From the NCBI GenBank assembly GCA_964035545.1, contig OZ037765.1, positions 35,229,504 through 35,293,503 of the forward strand: a DNA stretch of 64,000 bases, in the 5' to 3' direction. Positions 19,676 through 30,575 of this stretch are shown piece by piece. A program made the translations under genes and the position numbers. Numbering within the stretch: the first letter of the stretch is position 1; every line of letters begins with the position of its first letter. The notes beneath the pieces are model-generated. The model ran no database searches. It saw only the letters and a list, made by a program, of their open reading frames with translations, and had not been told where the DNA came from. The DNA is from Bugula neritina. Its lineage: Eukaryota; Bryozoa; Gymnolaemata; Cheilostomatida; Bugulidae.

Positions 19676-21625
19676 GTACAAGGCCGGATTAAAAAGTTCT
19701 GTGCAAAAACTAATCGCGATGTTGGGCAACTAGTACATGCTACAGACACCCTGACACACCATAGAAAGCTTTACCTGTTTCCAGGATATGATGGGGGTTC
19801 TGATAGAGAGGAGCTGAGTTTACTTCAACTCAGCAAGAGATTTCAATATCCTCCATCCAAACAACTTCTGTCAAGTTCAGCTGCACAGTCCACACTGTCA
19901 GAGACAGCCAGCACCTCACAGCAAGCAGAGACAGCCAGCACCTCACAGCAAGCAAAGACAGCCAGTACCTCACAGCAAGCAGAGACAGCCAGCACCTTAC
20001 AGCAAGCAGAGACATCCAGTACCTCACAGCAAGCAGAGACAGCCAGAACCTTACAGCAAGCAGAGACAGCCAGCACCTCACAGCAAGCAGAGACAGCCAG
20101 CACCTTACAGCAAGCAGAGACAGCCAGCACCTTACAGCAAGCAGAGAGAGCCAGTACCTCACAGCAAGCAGAGACAGCCAGCACCTCACAGCAAGCAGAG
20201 ACAGCCAGCACCTTACAGCAAGCAGAGACAGCCAGCACCTCACAGCAAGCAGAGACAGCCAGCACCTCACAGCAAGTAGAGACAGCCAGTACCTCACAGC
20301 AAGCAGAGACAGCCAGAACCTTACAGCAAGCAGTGACAGCCATCACCTCACAGCAAGCAGAGACAGCCAGTACCTCACAGCAAGCAGAGACATCCAGTAC
20401 CTCACAGCAAGCAGAGACAGCCAGAACCTTACAGCAAGCAGAGACAGCCAGCACCTCACAGCAAGCAGAGACAGCCAGTACCTCACAGCAAGCAGAGACA
20501 GCCAGAACCTTACAGCAAGCAGAGACAGCCATCACCTCACAGCAAGCAGAGACAGCCAGTACCTCACAGCAAGTAGAGACAGCCAGAACCTTACAGCAAG
20601 CAGAGAGAGCCAGTACCTCACAGCAAGCAGAGACAGCCAGCACCTCACAGCAAGCAGAGACAGCCAGCACCTTACAGCAAGCAGAGACAGCCAGCACCTC
20701 ACAGCAAGCAGAGACAGCCAGCACCTCACAGCAAGTAGAGACAGCCAGTACCTCACAGCAAGCAGAGACAGCCAGAACCTTACAGCAAGCAGTGACAGCC
20801 ATCACCTCACAGCAAGCAGAGACAGCCAGCACCTCACAGCAAGCAGAGACAGCCAGCACCTCACAGCAAGTAGAGACAGCCAGTACCTCACAGCAAGCAG
20901 AGACAGCCAGAACCTTACAGCAAGCAGTGACAGCCATCACCTCACAGCAAGCAGAAACAGCCAGCACCTCACAGCAAGCAGAGACAGCCAGTACCTCACA
21001 GCAAGTAGAGACAGCCAGTACCTCACAGCAAGTAGAGACAGCCAGCACCTCACAGCAAGCAGAGACAGCCAGCACCTCACAGCAAGTAGAGACAGCCAGC
21101 ACCTCACAGCAAGTAGAGACAGCCAGCACCTCACAGCAAGTAGAGACAGCCAGCACCTCACAGCAAGCAGAGACAGCCAGCACCTCACAGCAAGTAGAGA
21201 CAGCCAGCACCTCACAGCAAGTAGAGACAGCCAGCACCTCACAGCAAGCAGAGACAGCCAGTACCTCACAGCAAGCAGAGACAGCCAGCACCTCACAGCA
21301 AGCAGAGACAGCCAGCACCTCACAGCAAGTAGAGACAGTCAGCACCTCACAGCAAGCAGAGACAGCCAGTACCTCACAGCAAGTAGAGACAGCCAGCACC
21401 TCACAGCAAGCAGAGACAGTCAGCACCTCACAGCAAGCAGAGACAGCCAGCACCTCACAGCAAGTAGAGACAGCCAGCACCTCACAGCAAGCAGAGTCAG
21501 CCAGCACCTCACAGCAAGTAGAGACAGCCAGCACCTCACAGCAAGCAGAGACATCCATCACTTTCCAGCAAATAAAGATAAAACGCAAGCGCAAATCAAA
21601 AAGGAAGTTTTGTAAACAACAGTGA
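19676..21625 (+). pseudogene. duplicate cassette: last exon, p10 end fused to 61 x 9-residue repeats and a basic tail
   Basis: 650 codons including the stop, open throughout from acceptor TGTAG. It starts with the p10 end (VQGRIKKFCAKTNR, TDTLTHHRKLYLFPGY), continues about 30 residues, then runs in frame through a Ser/Thr/Gln-rich repeat with consensus ETASTSQQA from 19901 to about 21573. It ends with the very basic IKIKRKRKSKRKFCKQQ, which looks like a nuclear-targeting cluster. AATAAA lies at 21738-21743, 113 bp after the stop. Because the unit is 27 bp and contains no stop in several frames, openness of the repeat by itself is not evidence of coding. Upstream damage means the normal frame would not reach it. 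Confidence 0.7.
19901..21573. repeat. 27-bp minisatellite, 61 full units plus one degenerate unit
   Basis: Unit GAGACAGCCAGCACCTCACA + GCAAGCA, exactly 27 bp with no length variants over 61 units ((21548-19901)/27 = 61). Variants are single substitutions at a few fixed sites (GCA/GTA, TCA/TTA, AGC/AGA/AGT). A variant block with GTGACAGCCATC recurs at 20333, 20792 and 20927, which are 17 and then 5 units apart, showing higher-order duplication. Confidence 0.97.
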
Positions 21626-21743
21626 AGATAGCACTGAAATTATAAAACACAAAAGAGTTGATTCACTAAAAATACAGACCTCATAAAAGCATTTGAGTAT
21701 TTAATTTAGTATGGATTTTAATTTCTGCATGGCTCAAAATAAA

Positions 21744-22541
21744 CACTAAATGTTTCTAAAACCTTTATCTGTAAATAATTTAGAAATCATAAAAAATGGC
21801 TGACAAGGAAGGCTTAGAGAAATGCTTTTAAGATGATTCAAACACATTTCAATTCTATCTAAGTTTTGTATTATTTTACTGAAATTATAAGAAATGAATG
21901 CAAGCGTTTTTAAACTAAATATTTAGCAGTTTTATAGTCTACTAAACTGAATCACTATTTAGTGTCAGCTTCTAACGAGGAATATCAGCTTAGTTAATGT
22001 TGTAAAATAGTAAGAGAAATTACTTTTAGAATAATATATCATAACTCTGCAACTCTGCATATTACATTTACCACTATAGTAATATTATGTTACATTTTAT
22101 TATTATTTCTAAACATAGAATTGTTTTACTTGCAGTTATTCTGTATCCCCTTTCCTAATGTAGGTTACTATTTAGACTCCATTACTAGTTCTGTCAATTT
22201 GAACTCTGCGTGGTAGTATTTTTCAGTGGCTTTGATATATAATTAGAAATTATTAATCTTTCTTACAACTTATATGCCTATTTTGTGTGAAGAAAATATA
22301 ATATTCTGTGAAAACTTGCAGTTCGAGAAGTGTTTAATGTTTTACAGCTGGCATTTTAAAAAGTTGAAGCAGCAGTTTAAATGACTATCAATTTAAAATC
22401 TAGAATTTTACTAAACCGGCAACAATTATGACATTAACATGATATTATATATCTGCTGAGAAGTAATACGTATGTCAAATGTTACCAACTAGGTTGGAGT
22501 GTGAAGAGAACTGTCTCAGAGTAACTTAATTGTTTCATATA
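21744..22541. other. intergenic AT-rich stretch after the duplicate cassette
   Basis: No gene or recognised repeat; AT-rich sequence leading into a TA microsatellite. Confidence 0.5.
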
Positions 22542-22650
<109 letters not shown>

Positions 22651-22973
22651 CCTGTGGTCCTGTGTGCAGGTATGATAGCTACATAGTAGCTAGTTGGGAT
22701 AACTCCAGGTCTTACAATAATGTAGACTGTTATCTAAACCTTGTAATGTGTCAGCTAGTATAACAGTCACAGCATCATATCCTGTTCCTTGTCATGAGAT
22801 GAAGATACAGAGTCAGAAACTAACCAGAGTCCATAAGTTGCTGGATATATCAGATAACATAAGTCGTGGAGAAGTTTATATACATACCTATATAACAAAG
22901 ATCTCTTGGAAAGCACAGTTGGTACATAATAATATAAACATTGATGTCTTTATGATAAGTTGTCTGTGACACA

Positions 22974-23920
22974 CAGAGTATATATACATGATAGATAACT
23001 CCTGTGTAATGGCCTACAGAGTATATATACATGGTAGATAACTCCTATGTAATACAGAGTAAATATACATGGTAGATAACTCCTGTGTAATACAGAGTAA
23101 ATATACATGATAGATAACTCCTATGTAATACAGAGTAAATATACATGGTAGATAACTCCTGTGTAATACAGAGTAAATATACATGGTAGATAACTCCTAT
23201 GTAATACAGAGTAAATATACATGATAGATAACTTCTATGTAATACAGAGTAAATATACATGATAGATAACTTCTATGTAATACAGAGTAAATATACATGA
23301 TAGATAACTCCTATGTAATACAGAGTAAATATACATGGTAGATAACTCCTATGTAATACAGAGTAAATATACATGGTAGATAACTCCTATGTAATACAGA
23401 GTATATATACATGGTAGATAACTCCTATGTAATACAGAGTAAATATACATGGTAGATAACTCCTATGTAATACAGAGTAAATATACATGGTAGATAACTC
23501 CCATATGTAATACAGAGTAAATATACATGGTAGCTAACTCCCATATGTAATACAGAGTAAATATACATGGTAGATAACTCCCATATGTAATACAGAGTAT
23601 ATATACATGGTAGATAACTCCTATGTAATACAGAGTATATATACATGATAGATAACTTCTATGTAATACAGAGTAAATATACATGATAGATAACTTCTAT
23701 GTAATACAGAGTAAATATACATGGTAGCTAACTCCCATATGTAATACAGAGTAAATATACATGGTAGATAACTCCCATATGTAATACAGAGTAAATATAC
23801 ATGGTAGATAACTCCCATATGTAATACAGAGTATATATACATGGTAGATAACTCCCATATGTAATACAGAGTAAATATACATGGTAGCTAACTCCCATAT
23901 GTAATACAGAGTAAATATAC
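22974..23920. repeat. 38-41 bp minisatellite, about 24 copies
   Basis: Unit TACAGAGTAAATATACATGG + TAGATAACTCCTATGTAA (38 bp), with a longer form containing CCCATATGTAA. The long form is clustered at 23495-23610 and 23720-23910. Variants GGTAGATAA, GATAGATAA and GGTAGCTAA form blocks, which suggests spread by unequal exchange. It lies between gene 1 and gene 2. Confidence 0.95.
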
Positions 23921-24394
23921 TATTATATAGTCATTATGTAGTCATGTATATAACTATATACTAACTAATACTATAACTATATAGGCCTACTAACCTGTAA
24001 CATATGGTGGATAGTACATGTATATAACTGTGCACTGTACATGCACTGTGCTACCAGTAATACCAACATGAAAGATCATGTTGGCACAAACTCAAATATT
24101 TATAAACAATCTGTCATGTTGATAGAATTCCCTTGCAAGCTACAGGACAGTATAGCGCACTATGTAAATATCCTGTAGCCTGTCACTATGTGCAGTATAG
24201 CTAGCAGTATTCTCATTATATCATATCTATATTCAGTCATCTCAACTGCACTCTCTTCCATAACTTATACCTTCTGCTACGAAATACACCTTATAATACT
24301 GAAAGAGATTGGTAATCATTCTTACTTCCTATGTAGATTTAGAGTTACAATTTTCTTATTGATTGAGTTACAAACATATTAAGAGACATAATTG

Positions 24395-24830
24395 GTAACT
24401 ATCTATAGTATTATATAGTCATATTGTATAGTATATTATAGTATTATATAGTCATATTGTATAGTATATTGTAGTATTATATAGTCATATTGTATAGTAT
24501 ATTATAGTATTATATAGTCATATTGTATAGTATATTATAGTATTGTATAGTCATATTGTATAGTATATTATAGTATTATATAGTCATTATATTGTATAGT
24601 ATATTATAGTATTATATAGTCATATTGTATAGTATATTATAGTATTACATAGTCATGTTGTATAGTATATTATAGTATTATATAGTAATGTTGTATAGTA
24701 TGTTATAGTATTATATAGTCATATTGTATAGTGTATTATAGTATTATATAGTCATGTTGTATAGTATATTTTAGTAATATTATATAGTCATATTGTATAG
24801 TATATTATAGTATTATATAGTCATATTAGT
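24395..24830. repeat. 33-bp minisatellite, about 13 copies
   Basis: Unit GTATTATATAGTCATATTGT + ATAGTATATTATA. It ends about 180 bp before the start codon of gene 2. Confidence 0.93.
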
Positions 24831-25011
24831 ATACCATGCAAGTGTATTTAAGGTTGGAGTTTGACCTGTACTCAGTTACTTAACCACTCACTATCAGTTA
24901 ATGTAAACATTACTTAGTATATCCTCTGATAAGGTAACTTTACTTTACTCTGTTACTCTGTAGTTACAGTCTACACAGTGTCACACAGGCACACAGTTTA
25001 CAGAATACAGT
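24831..25011 (+). promoter_or_regulatory. presumed promoter and 5' UTR of gene 2
   Basis: The only non-repetitive stretch between the 33-bp minisatellite and the ATG at 25012. It contains AGTATATCC near 24915 but no clear TATA box or other element I can name. Placement is by position only. Confidence 0.35.
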
Positions 25012-25030
25012 ATGGAGTCTGCAGTAACAG
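25012..25030 (+). CDS. gene 2: first coding exon
   Basis: ATG with six codons and one base (MESAVT + G) before donor GTAGGT. The start is chosen because the phase-1 donor joins exactly to the open exon at 26450, and that exon leaves in phase 2, as the LRR exons require. A short first exon of this kind cannot be proved without a transcript. Confidence 0.6.
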
Positions 25031-25302
25031 GTAGGTGTGGCTATGGTTGAATTCTCAAACATTATAATATAGTATATATTATATTATATGTTATAATATA
25101 GCATTTAGGATTGTCGTATTTCTGGGTTGTGATATGAACAAGATGGAATAAAATATGTACACAAAAATGTTTTTTAATCGGAAAATGTTTTTATTCAAAA
25201 GAATCACTGTCTATATATTTTATAAGTTTATCAGAAGATTTAAAATGAAGAGATGAATGGGTTTACATCAGTTCTATCTCTTATATCAGTCTATATTCAA
25301 GT

Positions 25303-26300
25303 CAGTAGACACACAGACAGACTACTTACTGTAGACACACAGACAGACTACTTACTGTAGACACACAGACAGACTACTTTTACTGTAGACACACAGACAG
25401 ACTACTTACTGTAGACACACAGACAGACAACTTACTGTAGACACACAGACAGACTACTTACTGTAGACACACAGACAGACTACATACTGTAGACACACAG
25501 ACAGACTACTTACTGTAGACACACAGACGGACTACTTTTACTGTAGACACACAGACAGACTACTTACTGTAGACATACAGACAGACAACTTACTGTAGAC
25601 ACACAGACAGAATACTTATTGTAGACACACAGACAGACTACTTAGTCTAGGGCCACACTGTGCGTATTTTCGCATGCGAAAGTTGAAACCACAAGTAGCA
25701 AAGGTGTCCACTGTAGCGTCAGTGATGCGGGATAAATAAAGTTTTCATTTTTAAATCGCACTCGCTTTCAATAAAACACAATTTACTGGAATGTAGCACT
25801 AAAATAAAGGAATCGGGCTCGCTGAATAACTACCAGCCAATTAGGTGACGGAGACAGAGACGATTCGCACTTCGTTCAGAATGCTGAGCGACAAGTGCGA
25901 ATGTTTTCTCAACACATACAGTGGACACCTTTGCTACTTGTGGTTTAAATGTTCGCATGCGAAAATACGCACAGTGTGACCTTAGGCTTACTGTAGACAC
26001 ACAGACAGACTAATTATACTGTAGACACACAGACAGACTACTTACTGTAGACACACAGACAGACTACTCAATGTAGACACACAGACAGACTACTTACTGT
26101 AGACACACAGGCAGACTTCTTACTGTAGACACACAGACAGACTACTCACTGTAGACACACAGACAGACTACTTCCTGTAGACACACAGACAGACTACTTA
26201 CTGTAGACACACAGACAGACTACTTACTGTAGACACACAGACAGACTACTTACTGTAGACACACAGACAGGCTACTTACTGTAGACACACAGACAGACTA
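25303..26300. repeat. 26-bp minisatellite, about 25 copies, split by a MITE
   Basis: Unit ACTGTAGACACACAGACAGA + CTACTT. A few units have TTTTACTG instead of TTACTG. The array resumes in register on the far side of the MITE at 25645-25987, so it existed before the insertion. Confidence 0.95.
25645..25987. mobile_element. MITE, PIF/Harbinger-like (TTA target duplication)
   Basis: Terminal inverted repeats of about 70 bp: the left end starts GTCTAGGGCCACACTGTGCG and the right end, reverse-complemented, starts GCCTAAGGTCACACTGTGCG. Both continue through TATTTTCGCATGCGAA and the shared ACCACAAGTAGCAAAGGTGT. The flanks TTA (25642-25644) and TTA (25988-25990) fit the TWA duplication of PIF/Harbinger transposons. 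The 343-bp length leaves no room for a transposase. Confidence 0.88.
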
Positions 26301-26449
26301 TTTATAGTGCATGTGTATATACTGCTATTGTCAGCTCAACACACACATCAGAGTCACAGAGTGAAACTGGATATAAATAAGATGTTTTGCTCAGTTATTC
26401 AGAGTTCATTTATTTTTTATTAATTTTTGTGAATATCATATAATTATAG

Positions 26450-26678
26450 GGGAATACAGAGTCTGGTTCAGACACTCCGGAGAGGATCCACCTGATGACA
26501 AATGGTATCGAAGTGACACAAGAAAACAGACCATAGAGGGTATAAAGGAAAAGGTTAAAGGTCACACAATCACCCACATGATAGTAGATGGAAATCTACC
26601 AGATAATATTCATCTACTGGCTCCAGAGTTGAGTCACCTGATCGTGAAGAATGTGAAATCTGTCTCTAACCTGTCTGT
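26450..26678 (+). CDS. gene 2: N-terminal domain exon leading into the LRRs
   Basis: Acceptor ATTATAG, donor GTAAGT; phase 1 in, phase 2 out. It is open for 76 codons: GEYRVWFRHSGEDPPDDKWY, a basic middle, then THMIVDGNLPDNIHLLAPEL and SHLIVKNVKSVSNLSV. The last part has the spacing of an irregular LRR cap, and joined to 39601 it continues naturally into ANLKNLETLNI. I do not recognise the first 40 residues as a named domain. No signal peptide or membrane segment is visible, which fits a cytoplasmic protein. Confidence 0.75.
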
Positions 26679-27759
26679 GTAAGTCTCAGATTATTATTAT
26701 GGTGTTTAGGTAAAATAAAATAAGAATATTTTCAGTGGAGGTGCCCACGTGCACAAATAGGCAGGTGGAGCACATCAATACCAACATTTTCACCACCAAG
26801 CCAACATTCTTTGTTTTGTATCTAGAGTTCTCAATAAAAGAGGTAAATTTGCAGGGGTCAGGCAATTTTCAAGGAGATATGATGGAATTTTAGATATGTA
26901 ATTATTTGAGTGATTTAAGTTTTTTATTTAAATTTTTTTCATACAAATCCTGACTAAAGATTGACATGTGGACAGAGCCTATGACACAATGTGTTGCTGT
27001 TTTTCTGGAAATTCCTGATGTTCTCTGAGCTGACACTTTTGTTCCAGCATCTAGATTAATAAACTTTAGGATGTTATGAGCACTCCATAGTGTCCTCTTA
27101 ACTCCAGTTCATTCTGACAAATACTACTTCTTCTATCTCTCTAGAAATTAAAATTTTTGTTATATGTAGACACTCTATAGTGTTTCCTTAACCCCACCAA
27201 TTTCTATTCCAGTTTGACAAATGGAACTTTTTCTGCAGCTCTGAAAATTAAAGATTTCAAAATCAGAGTTAGCCCCCCATTTTCACCCAATATTATTGTG
27301 TTTTATCAATTGGGTTAATATTATTCTGGTGTAAACTAACCTTTAGATAGGAATGATGAGCTGATTAAAATTAATATACAGAGAGTGGTTATTGGCTGAT
27401 GAGTTATGTCTTTAGATTTTTCTGTATCATGGTCAAAATAAGAAGAGGTCCTTTTGTTACACTAAATACTTATCGAATTATCTACCGACTATAGATAAAC
27501 AAAAAGTTGAATATGTAATACATGTTGGCGCAGTGGTTTTGTAATGTATAACATGTTACATACAGTGTATAGTTTCTTAGAATAAAGAGTTGTATATGAA
27601 ATAGACTAATATGTTGCTAGCTATTTCTTAGGACAATATAAAAACATATTTTGTTCTTATGTCTAAATACATTTCCGACTTTTCTAGCCAACAGAAAGTT
27701 AATTCATTACATTATTAGAAACATATTTCCAAAGAGTAATGTAGCTCAAAGTAACGGCT
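26679..27759 (+). other. gene 2 intron 2, left part
   Basis: AT-rich intron sequence with no exon seen, ending at the copia insertion. The intron as a whole runs from 26679 to 39600 (12.9 kb), and most of it is the nested retroelement. Confidence 0.6.
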
Positions 27760-28367
27760 ATTACTGTTAGAGTTAAAATTTGACAGAGCTCTTTATTGCA
27801 CTGAATATTACAAGCAAGGGAATGAAGAACAACAAAAAAAAAAAGAAAAGTATAAAGTAAATAGCTATAAACTTGCTATTACAGAAAAGCAGCTAAGTAC
27901 AATAGGCATAAGCTAAGAAACAAAAGCACATTGAAATAACATCAACCGATTCAATGTGTGGCTATAAACATATTGTAGTGAATTTCGCAATTCACTATAT
28001 TATGTGGGTCGACTTATACAAAGCTACTACACCAGGTTATTTACGTTATTACAAGTTTATTATTTACAAGATACAAGAATTGAATTACTACTAACATGAA
28101 TTGAACGATTACATAATAAGTGAGCCTTTACACACAACTACTCTAAGCGAAGCCCCAAGCTGCTCTGCCCGGCTAGCTACTTAGCGTGCTTCCACTACGA
28201 GTAGTTAGCTCCACCTGCTATCAATTAACACTCAGTCCTGATTGGCTGGTATTAGTGGTGCCACTGTCGACCATAAGATACAAGTCGCAGGAGGTCGATG
28301 TAATCGATCTCCACAATAGCATACAATATAGAGTTGACCCTTTCAATATAATACTAATAATAAATTG

Positions 28368-28787
28368 GGTCATTTTACTTAATTTAGTACACACTGGATA
28401 TCTTCAGTTTTTGGCTATTTTTCACAATTTAGCTGGTAATGAACATGGTTTTTTGGCCGAAACTAGTGAAACACCAACAAATACACCTAAATAATCAAAG
28501 TTCTTTTTAATTTTGCTTCATTCCCTATGTTTTTTCCTAATTATTCAGCTAGTTTTGGTTACGGACCGTTACGTTTTTTTCGTAACGGTCGCACATATAG
28601 AATATTAAGTGCATATGACAATGACCAGTGCTTTAATGTTGGGGAATCCCCTCCCAGCCTTTTCTGTTATGCGTAGTTAAAACCAGCACATAAAAAGACC
28701 ATGTATAGTAAATTTCAATTAATTTTGAGCAAACTTTAGTATTAGGTCATAAGTTGCTGGTGTGTACTAAATGAAGTAAACTGAATC
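28368..28787. mobile_element. MITE inside the gypsy LTR
   Basis: 420 bp with inverted ends of about 27 bp: left GGTCATTTTACTTAATTTAG, right (reverse complement) GATTCAGTTTACTTCATTTA, both continuing TACACA. Target duplication AATTG at 28363-28367 and 28788-28792. No coding capacity. The superfamily is not clear from the ends. It carries a perfect 10-bp hairpin at 28564-28590. Confidence 0.88.
28564..28590. other. perfect hairpin inside the MITE
   Basis: GACCGTTACG, a loop of seven T, then CGTAACGGTC: a 10-bp perfect stem. Confidence 0.8.
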
Positions 28788-28812
28788 AATTGCACCACTG
28801 AAATCCATTACA

Positions 28813-30040
28813 CTCGCCACACCAATCGAAAGGTACACTCTATGATTAATTCTTGTATGACAACATTATAAAAATTAAAAATATTGAAAAGTAGACAAGA
28901 ATAAAAGAACACAAAATAACATCAGGATAACATAATCAAGTGATTTACATAACATTAACAAAACGATCGATTAATGGCCCGTCGCAGGGTCGAAGTGTCT
29001 CTCACCCGATAACGTAAGGCAGCATAAAGGGGATGGGGAAGGACTGTATCACACTCACATAGTTCGAACCAAGCAATGGGTGGCGTCGAGAAGCCACCAG
29101 AAGAATCAAGCGTGGCAAAGGAATCTCCCCAAGGGGGGGGGAGAAAAAGAAGGGGGGGTTGACTGGTCTCTTTCTAGAGGGTCGTGTCGAACACCAACAT
29201 CCACACTGATCACCGTCGAATTCCCAAAGGGGAGAATTTAAAGTTTCTTTATCTTGGCTTTCACCTTTAATTATTAACTTTCATGCAGGATTCTTTTAAT
29301 ATTACTTATTACATTTATTACTTCTTATTATTACGATTTGCTCCCTCCTTGCAGTATTATTACGTCGTCGCTATGACGAAAAGAGAGAAGAACTCCTCTG
29401 TCTAGTTGCATCTCTGCACCTCCCTGTTGTAGGGCACCATCCGCCACAACAGTCAACAGAACTGCTATTATGGCGCTACAGGAATCAAGTCAAGCAGTCA
29501 ACATCGCAGTCGACAAATTAATGTAATGAGTGATGGGTAACTGCGGGACGGTGGTGCCAGGAGAAAGAACATGCCATTAAAGTATCACCTGCAACAGAAT
29601 GCCAGAAACTGTTGAAGGGGTTTTCACCTGGTCAGTACGACACCTCGACTGAGTCTCGCAATCTACTAACCACTGATTATTACTAAATCATGCGGTCGAT
29701 TGCCCCACTCAAGTCGTCAGTGAAATCACCTGACTTGGGAAACCAGCTTTATCAGTATGATAAAGCGAGACTGATTTAAAGCTACCAGCTTGAATTCTAC
29801 TTAAATAATAGAATTATACTAGTAGACTTACCATAGGACAGCCACGACGTTAGTCTGCTGCCCACTTAGGCCTCGTAGTACGCCAGCCTGCCGGGTACGT
29901 GCGTGCACGTTGGCAGTTGAAATAGAAAAGAACGCTCTTCGCAGTGAAAGTGATTACATAATACCCCCTTCACTAGCGAGCTGGCTTTGCTCTTTTCTTT
30001 ACCCCCGGTGGTGTTACATTTACACTACTGGGTAGGCAAC
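28813..30040 (-). other. gypsy B 3' noncoding region with an intron-like segment
   Basis: 1.2 kb between the end of pol and the 3' LTR without a clear ORF. It contains a segment bounded on the minus strand by GTAAGT (from 29831) and TTGCAG (to 29589) that is kept in element C. G-rich runs occur at 29135-29160. Confidence 0.6.
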
Positions 30041-30539
30041 TCACAGTTGCGTCTCCTTGTATTTCGGAAACGCAACTCTCAATTGCTCGTCGCCCCAGAT
30101 TTCTTTTATGATAGCTGATGGATGTTTTTCCACTGCATCACACAATAAATCTTTTAAATAAGATGGAGGCGCCCTAGTGCGTTGCCTACGCTCCAACTGC
30201 ACTGGGGAATTTGCTACGACTGGTGACTCTTTCACCACTGGTGGTGTCGCCAGTACGGGGGGTCCACCAGTACAGGTGGTCCTCCCCAGCTGCCTCTTCC
30301 TCATGATTTTGAGGAATTTCCATCTCATCCGGGGTGATGGGCCTGTCGACCGGCTCCACAGGTGGTGGAGCTGGCTCGGACAGGTCTTCTGGTGTGTTGG
30401 CCTCCTCCTCCTGGGGTGGAGGTGGCCGGGGCAGGTCGGGCGGCGCGTCGGCCGGCGCGTCAGTCGGCGCGTTGGCCGCCCTGTCCTGATCTTGCAGTAT
30501 CTCCTCTATCTCTCTATACGCCATGCCTCGCCCCCTCAT
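30041..30539 (-). pseudogene. gypsy B C-terminal proline/acid-rich tail, frameshifted
   Basis: Two overlapping frames encode a Pro/Ala/Asp-rich segment and then RRQRTRAPPSYLKDLLCD. The same end (RSQRTRAPSSYLKDFLCDAV) occurs in element C at 48231-48515, so it is a conserved part of pol in this family. The change of frame lies around 30250-30300. Confidence 0.8.
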
Positions 30540-30575
30540 AGGAGGGCGTCTAGCGGGCTCTAAGAGAGGAGGTGC

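Larger units (their letters stand above)
16127..21625 (+). pseudogene. second caspase cassette, tandem duplicate of gene 1 exons 2-8, decayed
   Basis: Seven segments in the same order as the caspase exons of gene 1, with conserved splice positions: 16127-16216, about 16499-16671, 16878-17042, 18616-18832, 18937-19056, 19239-19332 and 19676-21625. Three faults argue against a working enzyme. There is an in-frame TAA at 16995-16997 in the p20 exon. The donor after the acidic linker exon reads AAGATGATG instead of AAAGTGAGT. The p10 exon at 19239 is out of phase with the exon before it, and its substrate-binding Arg motif is shortened. Catalytic His (18694-18696) and Cys (18823-18825) codons remain. 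It could still be transcribed as an alternative 3' end of gene 1; transcript data would decide. Confidence 0.8.
25031..26449 (+). other. gene 2 intron 1, filled by a minisatellite and a MITE
   Basis: GTAGGT to ATTATAG. About 25 copies of a 26-bp repeat occupy 25303-26300, with a 343-bp MITE inside. Confidence 0.6.
27974..28812 (-). repeat. 3' LTR of gypsy element B, interrupted by a MITE
   Basis: 27974-28367 and 28793-28812 together match the 415-bp LTR. Between them is the MITE with its AATTG duplication. Confidence 0.92.

Noticed and set aside
19843-21594. 583-codon minus-strand frame (Cys-rich repeats) and other long frames across the 27-bp array
   Set aside because: A 27-bp unit without stops stays open in several frames; only the + frame continues from a caspase exon.
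23045-23882. Several minus-strand frames of 60-73 codons starting MYIYSVLH
   Set aside because: Shadows of the minisatellite; every third unit returns to the same frame.
22974-23920. CRISPR-like direct repeat array
   Set aside because: Units are contiguous 38-41 bp copies without unique spacers, in a eukaryotic context; it is a minisatellite. The same applies to 24395-24830 and 25303-26300.
28186-28494. 102-codon + frame
   Set aside because: Crosses from the gypsy LTR into the MITE; no protein similarity seen.
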